64,000 nt of DNA from Morganella psychrotolerans (GCF_001676055.1 NZ_LZEX01000034.1:1-64000); one strand, 5' to 3'. Shown: positions 8,681 to 17,643, numbered from the stretch's first letter. Translations and numbers: made by a program. Notes: generated from the letters alone by a model not told the origin.

Positions 8681-8893
8681 ATGTCTGACAAAATGAAAGG
8701 TCAAGTTAAGTGGTTCAACGAATCTAAAGGCTTTGGTTTCATCACTCCAGCTGATGGCAGCAAAGATGTTTTCGTACACTTCTCTGCCATTCAGGGCGCA
8801 GGTTTCAAAACCCTGGGCGAAGGCCAAGCAGTAGAATTCACCATCGAGAATGGTGCTAAAGGCCCGGCTGCAGCTAACGTAACTCCGCTGTAA
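8681..8893 (+). CDS. Cold-shock protein of the CspA family
   Basis: This is a 70-residue single cold-shock domain. It has the RNP1 motif KGFGFI (16-21), RNP2 VFVHF (30-34), the KWFN start and the family ending [11 protein letters not shown]. These proteins bind single-stranded RNA and DNA and melt RNA structure or antiterminate transcription. The N terminus ([17 protein letters not shown]) and FKTLGEGQ resemble CspE and CspC, while the end resembles CspA, so I do not assign a letter. The start has AGGAAAG about seven bases upstream. A strong terminator follows, and dsrB lies just beyond it. Confidence 0.95.
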   Translation: MSDKMKGQVKWFNESKGFGFITPADGSKDVFVHFSAIQGAGFKTLGEGQAVEFTIENGAKGPAAANVTPL

Positions 8894-8914
8894 GATATAG
8901 CCAAACCAAATTCC

Positions 8915-8947
8915 AAGCCTGCCATGTAAGTGGCGGGCTTTTTTTTT
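8915..8947 (+). terminator. Rho-independent terminator of the cold-shock gene
   Basis: AAGCCTGCCA and TGGCGGGCTT form a ten-base stem (one G-U pair) followed by nine T residues. Confidence 0.92.
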
Positions 8948-8995
8948 GTTCGTTTTTTGTTTCGTTATCCGAAACAGGACACAAAGGGGCACATG

Positions 8996-9190
8996 ATGCG
9001 GATAAATGACACTGTGTATGTCAAAACGGACTCAGATATTCCGCGTGAAGGTAAGATTTTACTGATTGAACCTTTTAGTGAAGGCATTATGTATCTGGTT
9101 TCATTGCCGGAATACCCCGAAGGTATCTGGTTTTTTAATGAGAAAGAAGGGGGCGACGGGGTATTTGTAACGCCGGGTAATAATATCTGA
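8996..9190 (+). CDS. dsrB: DsrB family protein
   Basis: The protein has 64 residues from the second of two adjacent ATGs, chosen because AAGGGG lies six bases upstream and because E. coli DsrB begins at the matching residue. The match is clear: a start of the form M-x-(I/V)-ND-x-V-x-VKTD, then EPFSEG and MYLVSL, then [10 protein letters not shown], and DGVFV near the end. DsrB is a small cytosolic protein of unknown role, named for its position next to the DsrA RNA gene in E. coli. No DsrA-like RNA is evident here. Earlier in-frame starts would overlap the upstream terminator and are unlikely. Confidence 0.9.
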   Translation: MRINDTVYVKTDSDIPREGKILLIEPFSEGIMYLVSLPEYPEGIWFFNEKEGGDGVFVTPGNNI

Positions 9191-9524
9191 CTTTACTTAC
9201 CTTGCCGTGCAACCTATACTTTGCGCACTAATTTTAAGCAGAGGATCCGGATTTGGACAGTCACAGTAGCGACATATTGTCGTAATCCGGCCTGCATTCC
9301 TTTCTGAACTGCCTGCCGGAATCCCGGCGGCGGTGCATCTTTATCATGTACTGCAATAATCACGCGTGATCCTCTTTAAGGGTAACTCATTGCCAAAGGT
9401 ATGCAGCATGATCATTATTTTTCATACACTTTTTCCTCCCGGTTACTGAGCAGAAATCCCCGTTATTTTCCATTTTTTCTGTTTTAACACCTGACGTCAT
9501 TGCGTCATACAGGTGGAGGTTACT
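9191..9524 (+). promoter_or_regulatory. Long structured leader of mgtC
   Basis: No full gene is present in these 334 bases, but several RNA-forming elements are. They include a nested hairpin (CCGGATT 9247-9253 with AATCCGG 9284-9290, inner CGAC/GTCG), a GCCGG/CCGGC stem near 9315-9328, the perfect palindrome ATCACGCGTGAT (9359-9370), and two mini-ORFs (9346-9369 and 9408-9449). In Salmonella the mgtCBR leader senses ATP and proline through short ORFs. A similar arrangement is plausible here but rests on layout alone. Confidence 0.5.
9408..9449 (+). CDS. Candidate mgtC leader peptide (13 aa, Pro-Pro)
   Basis: ATG to TGA encodes MIIIFHTLFPPGY. AAAGG lies eight bases upstream of the ATG, an ideal distance. 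Consecutive proline codons are a feature of leader ORFs that control mgt genes through ribosome stalling. An overlapping 28-codon frame starts at 9401 but has its ATG one base from the same AAAGG. It is short and unproven. Confidence 0.4.
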   Translation: MIIIFHTLFPPGY

Positions 9525-10220
9525 ATGTTTGCAATTCCTTATTTACTGAATTTACTTGCTGCACTTGCACTCGGTGCATTAATTGGTGCGGAACGCCAGT
9601 GGCGTCAGCGCATGGCCGGGTTGAGGACTAATGCTCTGGTGGCAATTGGTGCGACTGTCTTTATTTTAAGCTCAGTCAGTACCTCGCCGAACAGCCCCGG
9701 CAGGATCGCGGCACAAATTGTCTCCGGTATCGGGTTTTTAGGTGCCGGCGTCATTATGCGTGAAGGCATGAATATCCGCGGATTAAATACGGCGGCGACA
9801 CTGTGGTGTTCTGCGGGGATTGGCGTGTTGTGCGGATTGGGTGAATTTACCATTGCCGCCACTGCTACGCTGGTTATTTTATGCGCTAACATTCTGTTGC
9901 GGGAAGCCGCACTAAGGATTAATGCACAGCCGAAAAGCCAGGCTACAGACCTGGTGCAGAACTATAAAATTCGTGTTACCTGCCATGAAAAAGATGAAAT
10001 TTTAGTCCGTACTGTCATTTTACAGGCTCTGAATGGGTTACATGTTCGTCTTAAATCACTCAGTAGTGCAGATATTCAACAGGGATTACTGGAGGTATGT
10101 GCTGAAGTTGAGGCTACACCGGCAGAGCAAAAAGAGGTGGAAGGCATCGTTTGCAGGGTAAGTCTGGAGAAAAGTGTCAGTGCGGTGAACTGGATTATTT
10201 CGTCAGAGCAACCTGTCTAG
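9525..10220 (+). CDS. mgtC: MgtC virulence/Mg2+ homeostasis membrane protein
   Basis: The protein has 231 residues from ATG 9525, which follows GGTGGAGG; an earlier in-frame start at 9513 overlaps this ribosome site. It is very close to Salmonella MgtC in the N-terminal membrane domain: LNLLAALALGALIGAERQWR, then RMAGLRTNALVA, then SPGRIAAQIVSGIGFLGAGV, then IRGLNTAATLWCSAGIGVL. It then diverges into a soluble ACT-like C-terminal domain. MgtC supports growth at low Mg2+ and survival in macrophages by acting on the F1Fo ATPase. The MgtB transporter that follows mgtC in Salmonella is absent here; 1.7 kb of non-coding DNA follows instead. The long leader suggests RNA-level control. Confidence 0.93.
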   Translation: MFAIPYLLNLLAALALGALIGAERQWRQRMAGLRTNALVAIGATVFILSSVSTSPNSPGRIAAQIVSGIGFLGAGVIMREGMNIRGLNTAATLWCSAGIGVLCGLGEFTIAATATLVILCANILLREAALRINAQPKSQATDLVQNYKIRVTCHEKDEILVRTVILQALNGLHVRLKSLSSADIQQGLLEVCAEVEATPAEQKEVEGIVCRVSLEKSVSAVNWIISSEQPV

Positions 10221-10493
10221 ATCTTTTCGGGAGCGATTGGTGGCGGCCGCTATGTCTGCCATCAATTTAAAATCCGGATATTTACTTAGCCTGATGGCTT
10301 TTAGCTCTATTTCGCGTACCAACAGAATATTGAAACATAGCAATAATTAATAGCGGGACAGGAGTATGATTTTGCTCTTTTATTAAGAATAAAGAACCAG
10401 AAAAAAGTTATACAGAGGATAAACATCAAAATGATGATACCGGGATATAGTAATCATACTGAGGAATAAACGGAGTCTTATCTGCGATAAATA

Positions 10494-10509
10494 CGTGATT
10501 TTCATCACA
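10494..10509. promoter_or_regulatory. CRP-like site
   Basis: CGTGA-N6-TCACA matches nine of ten positions of the CRP consensus TGTGA-N6-TCACA. It lies about 1.4 kb upstream of flhD, so it may serve a distal promoter or an unseen transcript. Confidence 0.5.
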
Positions 10510-11392
10510 AAAATGGGCTGCTGATTTGGAAATTTTTCAGAAAATTTGTTGTATATTGTGATATAAGGCGCAAATAATGGAAATTATTTGAATGGAAAAA
10601 TAAGTAAGGAAAAGCTCAATTTTGATCTGCGTATTGTTTGGGGGGCTGGTCGCTGAAAATTCTCGTCTAATGCGTGTATTAATACGGTAAATGGTTAGTT
10701 ATTATTCCGTCGATTTCGATTTACTCGTCTAATTTGTAAAAACAAAAGTATATAGTAACGTCCGGTTACCATATCTCCCCGCGATCATGATCCTTCTGTT
10801 TAACCTCTGTATGCTACATTTAATTAACGCTTTTGCTAATAGGAAAATGCCGGGATTGTGACGCACGCAGCCGGGGTGTAACAAATAACAAAAAAACACG
10901 GCTCATGGTCAGACAGCTATAGCCGGCAGGGGGCGCAAAGAGGGAGCCGGATTTATAAAAGTACCTCCTGAACGGATATACGTGATGGTATTCGCTTTTA
11001 AAAGAAAAATAAAAGAAGAGATGAAAATAAACAATGATGTTTTTTATAAAAAACAGTAATTGAAATGAATATAAAAAACCTGCCAATAATTAAATATATT
11101 AAATAATAAATGCCTCTCAGAGAAAATTAGAAACACAACTAACTATAAATTAAATTAATGAATACGTACTAATATTGACTATTTTTTAATAAAAAACCCT
11201 TAACATTGATCTTAACCCTGATCATGCGTAATACCGTTACATTTTGTCATGACATGGCTATTCTCATGACGAAAAAATACTAAAATATGGCTTTAATCAT
11301 GTGAAATAAGCAAAATCAGTGGTTTTAACCGCCATTTTAATCAAGTGTTACTGCATTATTTATTGTAATAGCTGGTTTCCGAATAAAACATC

Positions 11393-11406
11393 TTGATGTG
11401 GATCAA
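11393..11406. promoter_or_regulatory. FNR box upstream of flhDC
   Basis: TTGAT-GTGG-ATCAA is a perfect match to the FNR consensus TTGAT-N4-ATCAA, centred about 540 bases upstream of flhD. Confidence 0.6.
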
Positions 11407-11482
11407 TATTCTTTATTCCGTAATGTGATTGGTGTATTGAGCGAGCCGGGAACGTAAAAAGAGTCGGTTTTACCTGAAGATT

Positions 11483-11505
11483 ACTGACATTTGGCTTATG
11501 TCAGT
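11483..11505. promoter_or_regulatory. 8-bp dyad, operator-like
   Basis: ACTGACAT and ATGTCAGT are perfect inverted arms separated by seven bases, spaced roughly two helical turns end to end. It lies about 440 bases upstream of flhD. The binding protein is unknown. Confidence 0.45.
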
Positions 11506-11939
11506 TATAAGTGCGGTGGCTATTTGGGATATGAAGAGACAAAATATAATAAATAGTAAAATTGTACTAATGCATAATGGGTTGTTTATATCAGGAGGGT
11601 AAAAACAAACATCAGTGGCTTGAATAGTTAATTTTGTGGTGCATAATAAATCACGCCCATAAATGATATAAGCTGACTCAGGCATTAAATAAGCTAGTAC
11701 TGATCTGCATCGGTACTTTTATTGTTTACAGGTATTCCTGATATATATTTAATTTAAGTTTACTTTTGTGTACTGCACACGCATGCCGGATATACATATA
11801 TGGACAGACAGACCAAACAATGGAATGAACTTCTCCGGTAATTACAACATTACTTAAAACAGGTTCTCAGGCATCACTCAAACCCGGGGTTTGTTTCTGC
11901 GCTACATTGATGCTGCTAATATTCGGAAAGGAAAAAAAA

Positions 11940-12293
11940 ATGAACCCGACGACTGATTTTCTGAAGCATATTTATGACATTAATCTCTCATATTTGTTGC
12001 TTGCCCAAAAACTTATCGCTCAGGAAAAAGCCACTGCCATGTTCCGGTTGGGTGTAAGTGACGACATGGCAACTACATTAGCAAATCTTTCCCTCCATCA
12101 ATTAGTCAAATTAGCAGAAACTAACCAGCTAATCTGTCAGTTCAGATTTGAAAACAGCGAAACGATTGAACGACTCACACGCGATTCCCGCGTGGATGAA
12201 TTACAACAAATTCATACCGGAATTTTACTGTCAACCCGCCTGTTACAGACACATGGCGCGGGTGACACTGACTCACATGCAAGAAAAAGATAA
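11940..12293 (+). CDS. flhD: Flagellar master regulator subunit FlhD
   Basis: The protein has 117 residues from ATG 11940 ([20 protein letters not shown]); an earlier frame start at 11907 adds residues not found in the family. The helical FlhD signature LLLAQKLI...[15 protein letters not shown] is intact. FlhD forms a ring with FlhC (FlhD4C2) that activates class-2 flagellar promoters. It is followed after five bases by flhC. Expression probably depends on the long upstream region with CRP-like and FNR-like sites. Confidence 0.97.
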   Translation: MNPTTDFLKHIYDINLSYLLLAQKLIAQEKATAMFRLGVSDDMATTLANLSLHQLVKLAETNQLICQFRFENSETIERLTRDSRVDELQQIHTGILLSTRLLQTHGAGDTDSHARKR

Positions 12294-12298
12294 GTATC

Positions 12299-12880
12299 AT
12301 GGCTGAAAAAAGTATCATCAAAGAGGCTCAGGATATCCGTCTCGCGATGGAATTAATCACTCTGGGTGCCCGTCTTCAGATGTTGGAAAGTGAAACACAA
12401 ATCAGCCGGGGACGACTGATTCGGTTATATAAAGAGCTGCGTGGCTGCCCGCCACCTAAGGGCATGCTGCCGTTTTCGACCGACTGGTTTATGACCTGGG
12501 AGCAAAATATTCATGCCTCCATGTTTTATAACGCTTACCAGTTTTTAATGAACAGCGGTCAGTGCTCCGGTGTTGATGTGATAGTAAAGGCCTACCGGCT
12601 TTACCTGGAACAGTGTCCGCCCGCACCCGGTGAAGAGCCTTTGCTGGCGCTGACGCGGGCATGGACACTGGTCAGATTTGTGGACAGCGGCATGTTGCAA
12701 TGCTCTGTCTGTAACGGGTGCAAAGGATCATTTATCACCTATGCACACATTCCTGAAAACAGTTTTACCTGTAGTCTGTGCCAGCCTCCGTCACGGGCAA
12801 TAAAAAAACGTAAACTTTCCGCTCATCCCGCCGATATTACGCTATATCGACAGGATGGCATTGCCAAAGCGGTAATGTGA
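12299..12880 (+). CDS. flhC: Flagellar master regulator subunit FlhC
   Basis: The protein has 193 residues, the normal FlhC length. The C-terminal zinc site is clear: CSVC (135-138) and CSLC (158-161), matching the four cysteines of E. coli FlhC. The [21 protein letters not shown] segment is highly conserved. FlhC is the main DNA-contacting subunit of FlhD4C2. A hairpin follows the stop, separating flhDC from motA. Confidence 0.97.
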   Translation: MAEKSIIKEAQDIRLAMELITLGARLQMLESETQISRGRLIRLYKELRGCPPPKGMLPFSTDWFMTWEQNIHASMFYNAYQFLMNSGQCSGVDVIVKAYRLYLEQCPPAPGEEPLLALTRAWTLVRFVDSGMLQCSVCNGCKGSFITYAHIPENSFTCSLCQPPSRAIKKRKLSAHPADITLYRQDGIAKAVM

Positions 12881-12897
12881 TTGGATTGATTTGGTAA

Positions 12898-12920
12898 ACA
12901 GGCAAAAATATTTTGCCTGT
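12898..12920 (+). terminator. Hairpin between flhC and motA
   Basis: ACAGGCAAAA, loop ATA, TTTTGCCTGT: a perfect 10-bp stem. No U tract follows on the plus strand, so it may attenuate or stabilise the flhDC transcript rather than terminate fully. Confidence 0.5.
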
Positions 12921-12928
12921 CCTTCCTG

Positions 12929-12956
12929 AAAACTCCCTTTGACTGCCATCCGATAC
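12929..12956 (+). promoter_or_regulatory. Candidate sigma28 promoter of motA
   Basis: AAAACTCC and TCCGATAC with a 12-base spacer resemble the sigma28 pattern TAAAGTTT-N11-GCCGATAA and lie just upstream of motA, as in E. coli. The match is weaker than at flgM, flgK or the first receptor gene. Confidence 0.45.
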
Positions 12957-12979
12957 CTAACTGAGTTAAAGGGAATAGC

Positions 12980-13867
12980 GTGTTAATACTCATTGGATAC
13001 ATCATTGTTACAGTCACGGTCATCGGCGGCTATCTGATGGTCGGCGGTCATATGGGTGCTCTTTACCAACCCGCTGAATTTGTTATTATTTTAGGTGCCG
13101 GATTTGGTGCGTTTATCGTTGGTAACAGCGGAAAATCCATTATTGCCCTGGGTAAAGTGCTGCCACGCCTGTTCCGGCGTTCGGCTTATAACAAAACAAT
13201 GTCAATGGATCTGATGGCACTTTTGTTTCAACTTTTGAACAAATCCCGCCAGCAGGGGCTTTTGGCACTGGAAAAAGATATCGAAAATCCGCAGGAGAGC
13301 GATATCTTTTCCCAGTATCCCCGCGTTCTCAAAGATCCCGTTGCGTTGATGTTCCTCGTCGATTATCTGCGCCTGATGATTACCAGTAACCTGCAAAGCC
13401 ATGAAATTGAAGCGCTGATGGAAGAAGAACTGGAAACTTTCCGCCAGGAGAGTGAAGTTCCTGCATCCGGCCTGAATATGGTGGGCGATTCCATGCCGGC
13501 ATTCGGTATTGTTGCCGCGGTTCTCGGTGTGGTCAATGCCCTGGCTTCAGCCGATCGTCCCGCCGGAGAGCTGGGTGCGCTGATTGCTCATGCGATGGTC
13601 GGAACATTCCTCGGAATACTTGTGGCTTACGGCTTTATTTTACCGCTGGCCTCTCTTATCCGTCTGCGCAGCGGCGAGCAGTTAAAAATGCTGGAATGCA
13701 TCAAGGTGACGTTTCTCTCCTCACTTCAGGGTTATCCTCCGCAAATTGCTGTTGAATTCGGCCGTAAAGTGCTGTTCAGCACAGACCGTCCGTCATTTAC
13801 TGAACTGGAAGATAAAGTCCGTGAGGTGAAAGTCAGTCACCGCACAGAAGCGAAGGACGAGGAGTAA
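12980..13867 (+). CDS. motA: Flagellar motor stator protein MotA
   Basis: The protein has 295 residues and starts with GTG, as E. coli motA does; GGGA lies upstream. Four transmembrane segments are visible (two N-terminal, two around 165-225), with the large cytoplasmic loop containing the KSRQQG and EDIENP-like region that holds the charged residues that touch FliG. The conserved proline region FGIVAAVLGVVNAL is intact. MotA5B2 conducts protons to drive rotation. motB follows after seven bases. Confidence 0.97.
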   Translation: MLILIGYIIVTVTVIGGYLMVGGHMGALYQPAEFVIILGAGFGAFIVGNSGKSIIALGKVLPRLFRRSAYNKTMSMDLMALLFQLLNKSRQQGLLALEKDIENPQESDIFSQYPRVLKDPVALMFLVDYLRLMITSNLQSHEIEALMEEELETFRQESEVPASGLNMVGDSMPAFGIVAAVLGVVNALASADRPAGELGALIAHAMVGTFLGILVAYGFILPLASLIRLRSGEQLKMLECIKVTFLSSLQGYPPQIAVEFGRKVLFSTDRPSFTELEDKVREVKVSHRTEAKDEE

Positions 13868-13874
13868 TCAGACG

Positions 13875-14906
13875 ATGAAACCGGGTACTACGCAGATTAT
13901 CCGCGTCAAAAAGCGGGGTGGGCACTCGCACGGCGGCGGACACGGGGGCTCATGGAAGATTGCCTATGCGGATTTCATGACCGCAATGATGGCGTTCTTC
14001 CTGGTGATGTGGCTGATTTCAATTTCCAGTCCGCAGGAACTGACACAAATAGCGGAATACTTTCGTACACCACTGAGAACGGCGATTAATCCGGGCTCAA
14101 AAACCGGTGATGCGACAAACCCTATCCCGGGTGGCGGCAAGGACATCATCTATCAGGAAGGTGATGTCATGCCGGATCCGAACGGCATGACCGATGATCA
14201 GGATGCGGAAGGTAATTTTGAAAAACTGCAGCAGGATCTGGAGCAGGCAATTTTAGATGACCCGCGTCTGAATGAACTGAAGCCGCACTTGTTGATAGAC
14301 ATGATTGATGACGGTTTACGTATTCAGATTGTGGACAGTGCCAACCGCCCGATGTTTATGGTGGGTTCAACACACGTTGAGCCTTATATGCGGGATATTT
14401 TGCGGGCGATTGCACCGATCCTCAATAACGTGCCGAACCGCATCAGTATCTCCGGTCATACGGACGACCTGCCGTACGCGAATGGTGCGAACTACAGTAA
14501 CTGGGAGTTATCCGCAGAGCGTGCAAACGCATCCCGCCGTGAGCTGGTTCGTGGCGGTATGAATGAACACAAAATTCTGCGGGTGGTCGGGATGGCGTCA
14601 TCTGTTCATCTGGACAAAAAAGACGGGCTGGCGCCGATAAACCGCCGTATCAGTATCATTGTTCTGAATGAAGCAGAAAGGGCCAGTATCCTGCATGAAT
14701 ATGAAGGGGCTGTACCCATTAACAGCATACAGGAACTGAATGCGCTGGAGATGCCTCCGTCTATGATACCTGCGATACCTGCGCAAAAAAATCCGGATGA
14801 AATCAGCGTCATACCGCCGGAGCCGGAAAAACAACCGGTGATCCCGGCAGAACCCGGCGTAACACCGCCACAGGATGCCGCCCCGGCGGCGGACATTCAA
14901 CAATAA
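13875..14906 (+). CDS. motB: Flagellar motor stator protein MotB
   Basis: The protein has 343 residues. The single transmembrane segment includes the proton-carrying aspartate in YADFMTAMMAFFLVMWL (D33). It is followed by the plug region and an OmpA-like peptidoglycan-binding domain with SGHTDDLPY and NWELSAERA. The N-terminal stretch is His/Gly-rich (GGHSHGGGHGG). The last 70 residues are a Pro-rich tail (many PxxPA repeats), longer than in E. coli MotB (308 residues). It is coupled to motA and separated from cheA by a strong hairpin. Confidence 0.97.
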   Translation: MKPGTTQIIRVKKRGGHSHGGGHGGSWKIAYADFMTAMMAFFLVMWLISISSPQELTQIAEYFRTPLRTAINPGSKTGDATNPIPGGGKDIIYQEGDVMPDPNGMTDDQDAEGNFEKLQQDLEQAILDDPRLNELKPHLLIDMIDDGLRIQIVDSANRPMFMVGSTHVEPYMRDILRAIAPILNNVPNRISISGHTDDLPYANGANYSNWELSAERANASRRELVRGGMNEHKILRVVGMASSVHLDKKDGLAPINRRISIIVLNEAERASILHEYEGAVPINSIQELNALEMPPSMIPAIPAQKNPDEISVIPPEPEKQPVIPAEPGVTPPQDAAPAADIQQ

Positions 14907-14916
14907 ATATGAAACA

Positions 14917-14946
14917 CAGGTACTGCCGGATTTCCGGCAGTACCTG
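14917..14946 (+). promoter_or_regulatory. Perfect 14-bp stem-loop between motB and cheA
   Basis: CAGGTACTGCCGGA and TCCGGCAGTACCTG are exact inverted repeats around two T residues. There is no U tract. It ends 33 bases before the cheA start. A 15-codon frame (ATG 14909 to TAA 14956) runs exactly through it, so translation could modulate folding; that is speculative. Confidence 0.6.
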
Positions 14947-14979
14947 TCAGTCGTAACACAAGCCAATTGGATAACAGCG

Positions 14980-17034
14980 ATGGATATAACCGAGTTTTAT
15001 CAAACGTTCTTCGATGAAGCTGACGAGTTGCTCCTTGATATGGAGCAGCATCTGCTGGAGCTCGATCCTCATGACCCGGACAGCGAACAGCTTAATGCCA
15101 TCTTCCGCAGCGCACACTCTATCAAGGGCGGTGCTGCGACATTCGGATTTACACTGCTGCAAAAAACCACGCATACCCTGGAAAATCTGCTCGATAAAGC
15201 GCGTCATGATGAATTGACACTGACGCCTGACATTATCGATATCTTCCTGGACACAAAAGATGTGATGGGCTCACAACTTGATGCTTACAAAAGTGACCGG
15301 CTGCCGGATGAAGAGAGCTTCAACCGTATCTGTGAAGTACTGGGTCATGTGGAGCAGAGTATTGCCGACGCTGCGGTTGTCACCACTCAGCCTGTGTCTG
15401 TGCAGGACAGCGCCGGTGATGAACCGGCGGAAACAACCGCTGTTTCTGCTGCAGCGGGAACCGGTTTTGCACATCACATCACCTTTACGCTCAGTCAGTT
15501 AAAAGCCACGGAAGTGCCTCTGCTGGCAGATGAGCTGGCACTGTTCGGAACGGTTTATAAAACAGAAGAGGGCACAGACACACTGCGGATCTGGCTCGGA
15601 ACGAATACCGATATTGAAGATGTTTGCGGCGTGCTCTGCTTTGTGGTGGATGAATCGCAGATAGCGCACGAAGAAACACCGGCGGAAGAGTTAGCCGCTA
15701 TTCTGGCCGCAGAAGAAAAACCGGCGGAGCAGGAAGAGCCGGATGTTGTGCAAGCCCCGCAGACCGCTCCTGTGGAAAAACAGGCAGAGCCTGCACGCAA
15801 AGCCGCGATAGCTAAAACTAAAGGCGACAGCGGCAGTATCCGTGTGGCGGTGGAAAAGGTCGATCAACTGATTAACCTGGTGGGTGAGTTGGTGATTATT
15901 CAGTCGATGCTGACACAGCACAGTCAGCAGGTTGAACAGTCAGAATATGCCGATCTGCTCAGTTCGATTGTTCAGCTTGAGCGCAATTCACGGGCATTGC
16001 AGGAGTCGGTTATGTCCATCCGGATGATGCCGATGGATTACGTATTCAGCCGCTTCCCGCGCATGGTGCGCGATATCGCCTCCAAACTGAACAAGAAAAT
16101 CGAACTGAAAGTGGAAGGTAGTTCGACCGAACTGGATAAGAGCCTGATCGAACGCATTATTGACCCGCTGACGCACCTGGTGCGCAACAGTCTTGATCAC
16201 GGCATCGAAAGACCGGAAGTCCGTGCGGCAAACGGTAAACGGGAAGCCGGGACACTGACGCTGGCCGCTGAGCATCAGAGTGGCAACATCTGCATTGAAG
16301 TTCGCGATGACGGCGCGGGGCTGAACCGTGAACGCATTCTGGCGAAAGCCCGCCAGCAGGGAATGGATGTCCACGACAACATGACCAACGATGATATCGC
16401 GATGCTGATTATGGCACCGGGGTTCTCCACCGCAGAGGTTATCACTGATGTGTCCGGGCGTGGCGTGGGTATGGATGTAGTGAAACGGAACATCCAGGAC
16501 ATGGGTGGACGTATTCAGATTGGCTTTACGGAAGGCAAGGGAACCATCACCCGTATTCTGCTGCCGCTGACCCTGGCTATCCTGGACGGTATGTCCGTCA
16601 AAATTGCAGACGATGTGTTTATCGTACCGCTCAGCGCCATTATCAGCACATTGCAACCGCGTCAGGAAGATATTTACCGGCTGGCGGGCGAAGAAAAAAT
16701 GTTGCTGGTGCGCGGAGAATATCTGCCGCTGGTCGAAATGCATCAGGTATTTGGTATTGATGGTGCGGAACGCGACCTTGCAAAAAGTATTGCGCTGATT
16801 GTTCAGAATGCGGGCAACCGTTACGCCTTACTCGTCGACAAACTGGTTGGTCAGCAGCAGGTTGTGGTGAAAAACGTTGAAAGTAACTACCGCAAAATTC
16901 CCGGCATTTCTGCCGCCACTATCATGGGTGACGGCTCTGTCGCACTGATTGTTGATGTGGCGGAGCTACAGCGGATGAACAACGAAATTTTGTGCAGCAA
17001 AAAACAGAATACGTCACACGTCGTGATGCAATAA
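14980..17034 (+). CDS. cheA: Chemotaxis histidine kinase CheA
   Basis: The protein has 684 residues from ATG 14980 (MDITEFYQTFFDEADELL); an upstream in-frame start at 14875 would lie inside motB. The order is P1 HPt with phospho-His H46 in RSAHSIKGGA, P2 and a long Glu/Pro-rich linker, P3 dimer domain, P4 ATPase with HLVRNSLDHGIE (N box), DDGAGLNRERI (G1) and GRGVGMDVV (G2), and the P5 CheW-like domain. It is slightly longer than E. coli CheA (654), the extra length being in the P2-P3 linkers. It autophosphorylates in receptor arrays and passes phosphate to CheY and CheB. The ribosome site is weak. Confidence 0.97.
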   Translation: MDITEFYQTFFDEADELLLDMEQHLLELDPHDPDSEQLNAIFRSAHSIKGGAATFGFTLLQKTTHTLENLLDKARHDELTLTPDIIDIFLDTKDVMGSQLDAYKSDRLPDEESFNRICEVLGHVEQSIADAAVVTTQPVSVQDSAGDEPAETTAVSAAAGTGFAHHITFTLSQLKATEVPLLADELALFGTVYKTEEGTDTLRIWLGTNTDIEDVCGVLCFVVDESQIAHEETPAEELAAILAAEEKPAEQEEPDVVQAPQTAPVEKQAEPARKAAIAKTKGDSGSIRVAVEKVDQLINLVGELVIIQSMLTQHSQQVEQSEYADLLSSIVQLERNSRALQESVMSIRMMPMDYVFSRFPRMVRDIASKLNKKIELKVEGSSTELDKSLIERIIDPLTHLVRNSLDHGIERPEVRAANGKREAGTLTLAAEHQSGNICIEVRDDGAGLNRERILAKARQQGMDVHDNMTNDDIAMLIMAPGFSTAEVITDVSGRGVGMDVVKRNIQDMGGRIQIGFTEGKGTITRILLPLTLAILDGMSVKIADDVFIVPLSAIISTLQPRQEDIYRLAGEEKMLLVRGEYLPLVEMHQVFGIDGAERDLAKSIALIVQNAGNRYALLVDKLVGQQQVVVKNVESNYRKIPGISAATIMGDGSVALIVDVAELQRMNNEILCSKKQNTSHVVMQ

Positions 17035-17050
17035 ATAAAGGTAAATGACC

Positions 17051-17548
17051 ATGTCTATGATGGATGATGATTTTAACAAACTTGATGAAGAAAAAAACGG
17101 CGAAGGGTATCTGATTTTTACCTTAGGCGAAGAAGAGTACGGCATTGAGATCCTGAAAGTACAGGAAATCCGCGGATATGAACAAGTTACCCGCATTGCG
17201 AATACGCCTGACTTTATCAAAGGTGTCACTAACTTACGCGGCGTCATTATTCCGATTATCGACCTGCGGGTGAAATTTTCTCACCAGAACGTGACCTATA
17301 ACGACAACACCGTGGTGATCGTGGTCAATCTCAAAGATCGCGTGGTGGGTATTGTGGTCGACGGCGTATCGGACGTGCTGGTTCTCAAAGATGAGCAGAT
17401 TGCCCCGGCGCCGGACTTTGCCGTGACATTATCAACCCGTTATCTGACAGGGCTTGGCACCATTGGTGAGCGGATGCTTATCCTGGTGGACATTGAAAAG
17501 CTGCTTTCCAGCGATGAAATGGCGCTTATCGACAGCATGGCTGAATGA
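17051..17548 (+). CDS. cheW: Chemotaxis adaptor CheW
   Basis: The protein has 165 residues from ATG 17051, nine bases from AAAGG; an in-frame ATG at 17045 lies only three bases from it. It is nearly collinear with E. coli CheW, including [20 protein letters not shown], then [20 protein letters not shown], and [10 protein letters not shown]. CheW links receptors to CheA in the signalling array at the cell pole. It follows cheA by 16 bases and is the last gene before a sigma28 promoter. Confidence 0.97.
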   Translation: MSMMDDDFNKLDEEKNGEGYLIFTLGEEEYGIEILKVQEIRGYEQVTRIANTPDFIKGVTNLRGVIIPIIDLRVKFSHQNVTYNDNTVVIVVNLKDRVVGIVVDGVSDVLVLKDEQIAPAPDFAVTLSTRYLTGLGTIGERMLILVDIEKLLSSDEMALIDSMAE

Positions 17549-17582
17549 TAACTATGACAAATGGTTTCGGTACATCCTGCAC

Positions 17583-17609
17583 TAAAGTTTTTTTTGATGT
17601 GACCGATAT
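17583..17609 (+). promoter_or_regulatory. Sigma28 promoter of the first chemoreceptor gene
   Basis: TAAAGTTT, 11 bases, ACCGATAT: all eight -35 positions and six of eight -10 positions match the sigma28 (FliA) consensus. It lies 35 bases upstream of the receptor start. Confidence 0.85.
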
Positions 17610-17643
17610 CAAAAATACAATAAAACTATGTCAGTAAAAAATT

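Larger units (their letters stand above)
10221..11939. promoter_or_regulatory. 1.7-kb non-coding control region upstream of flhDC
   Basis: AT-rich throughout and without a convincing gene on either strand; open frames at 10820-11086 and 11470-11685 (minus) have no family features or ribosome sites. Very long flhDC upstream regions are known in enterobacteria, where many regulators act. CRP-like, FNR-like and dyad sites are listed separately. The flhD ribosome site is AAAGGA at 11927-11932. Confidence 0.6.

Noticed and set aside
8497..8691. A 64-codon minus-strand frame in the cold-shock leader
   Set aside because: Overlaps the cold-shock start and has no ribosome site or family match.
10820..11086. 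An 88-codon minus-strand frame in the flhDC upstream region
   Set aside because: Phe/Tyr-rich because the DNA is AT-rich; no ribosome site and no recognisable motif.
15988..16743. A 251-codon minus-strand frame inside cheA
   Set aside because: Antisense shadow of a conserved ATPase domain; cheA is certain and fully explains the region.
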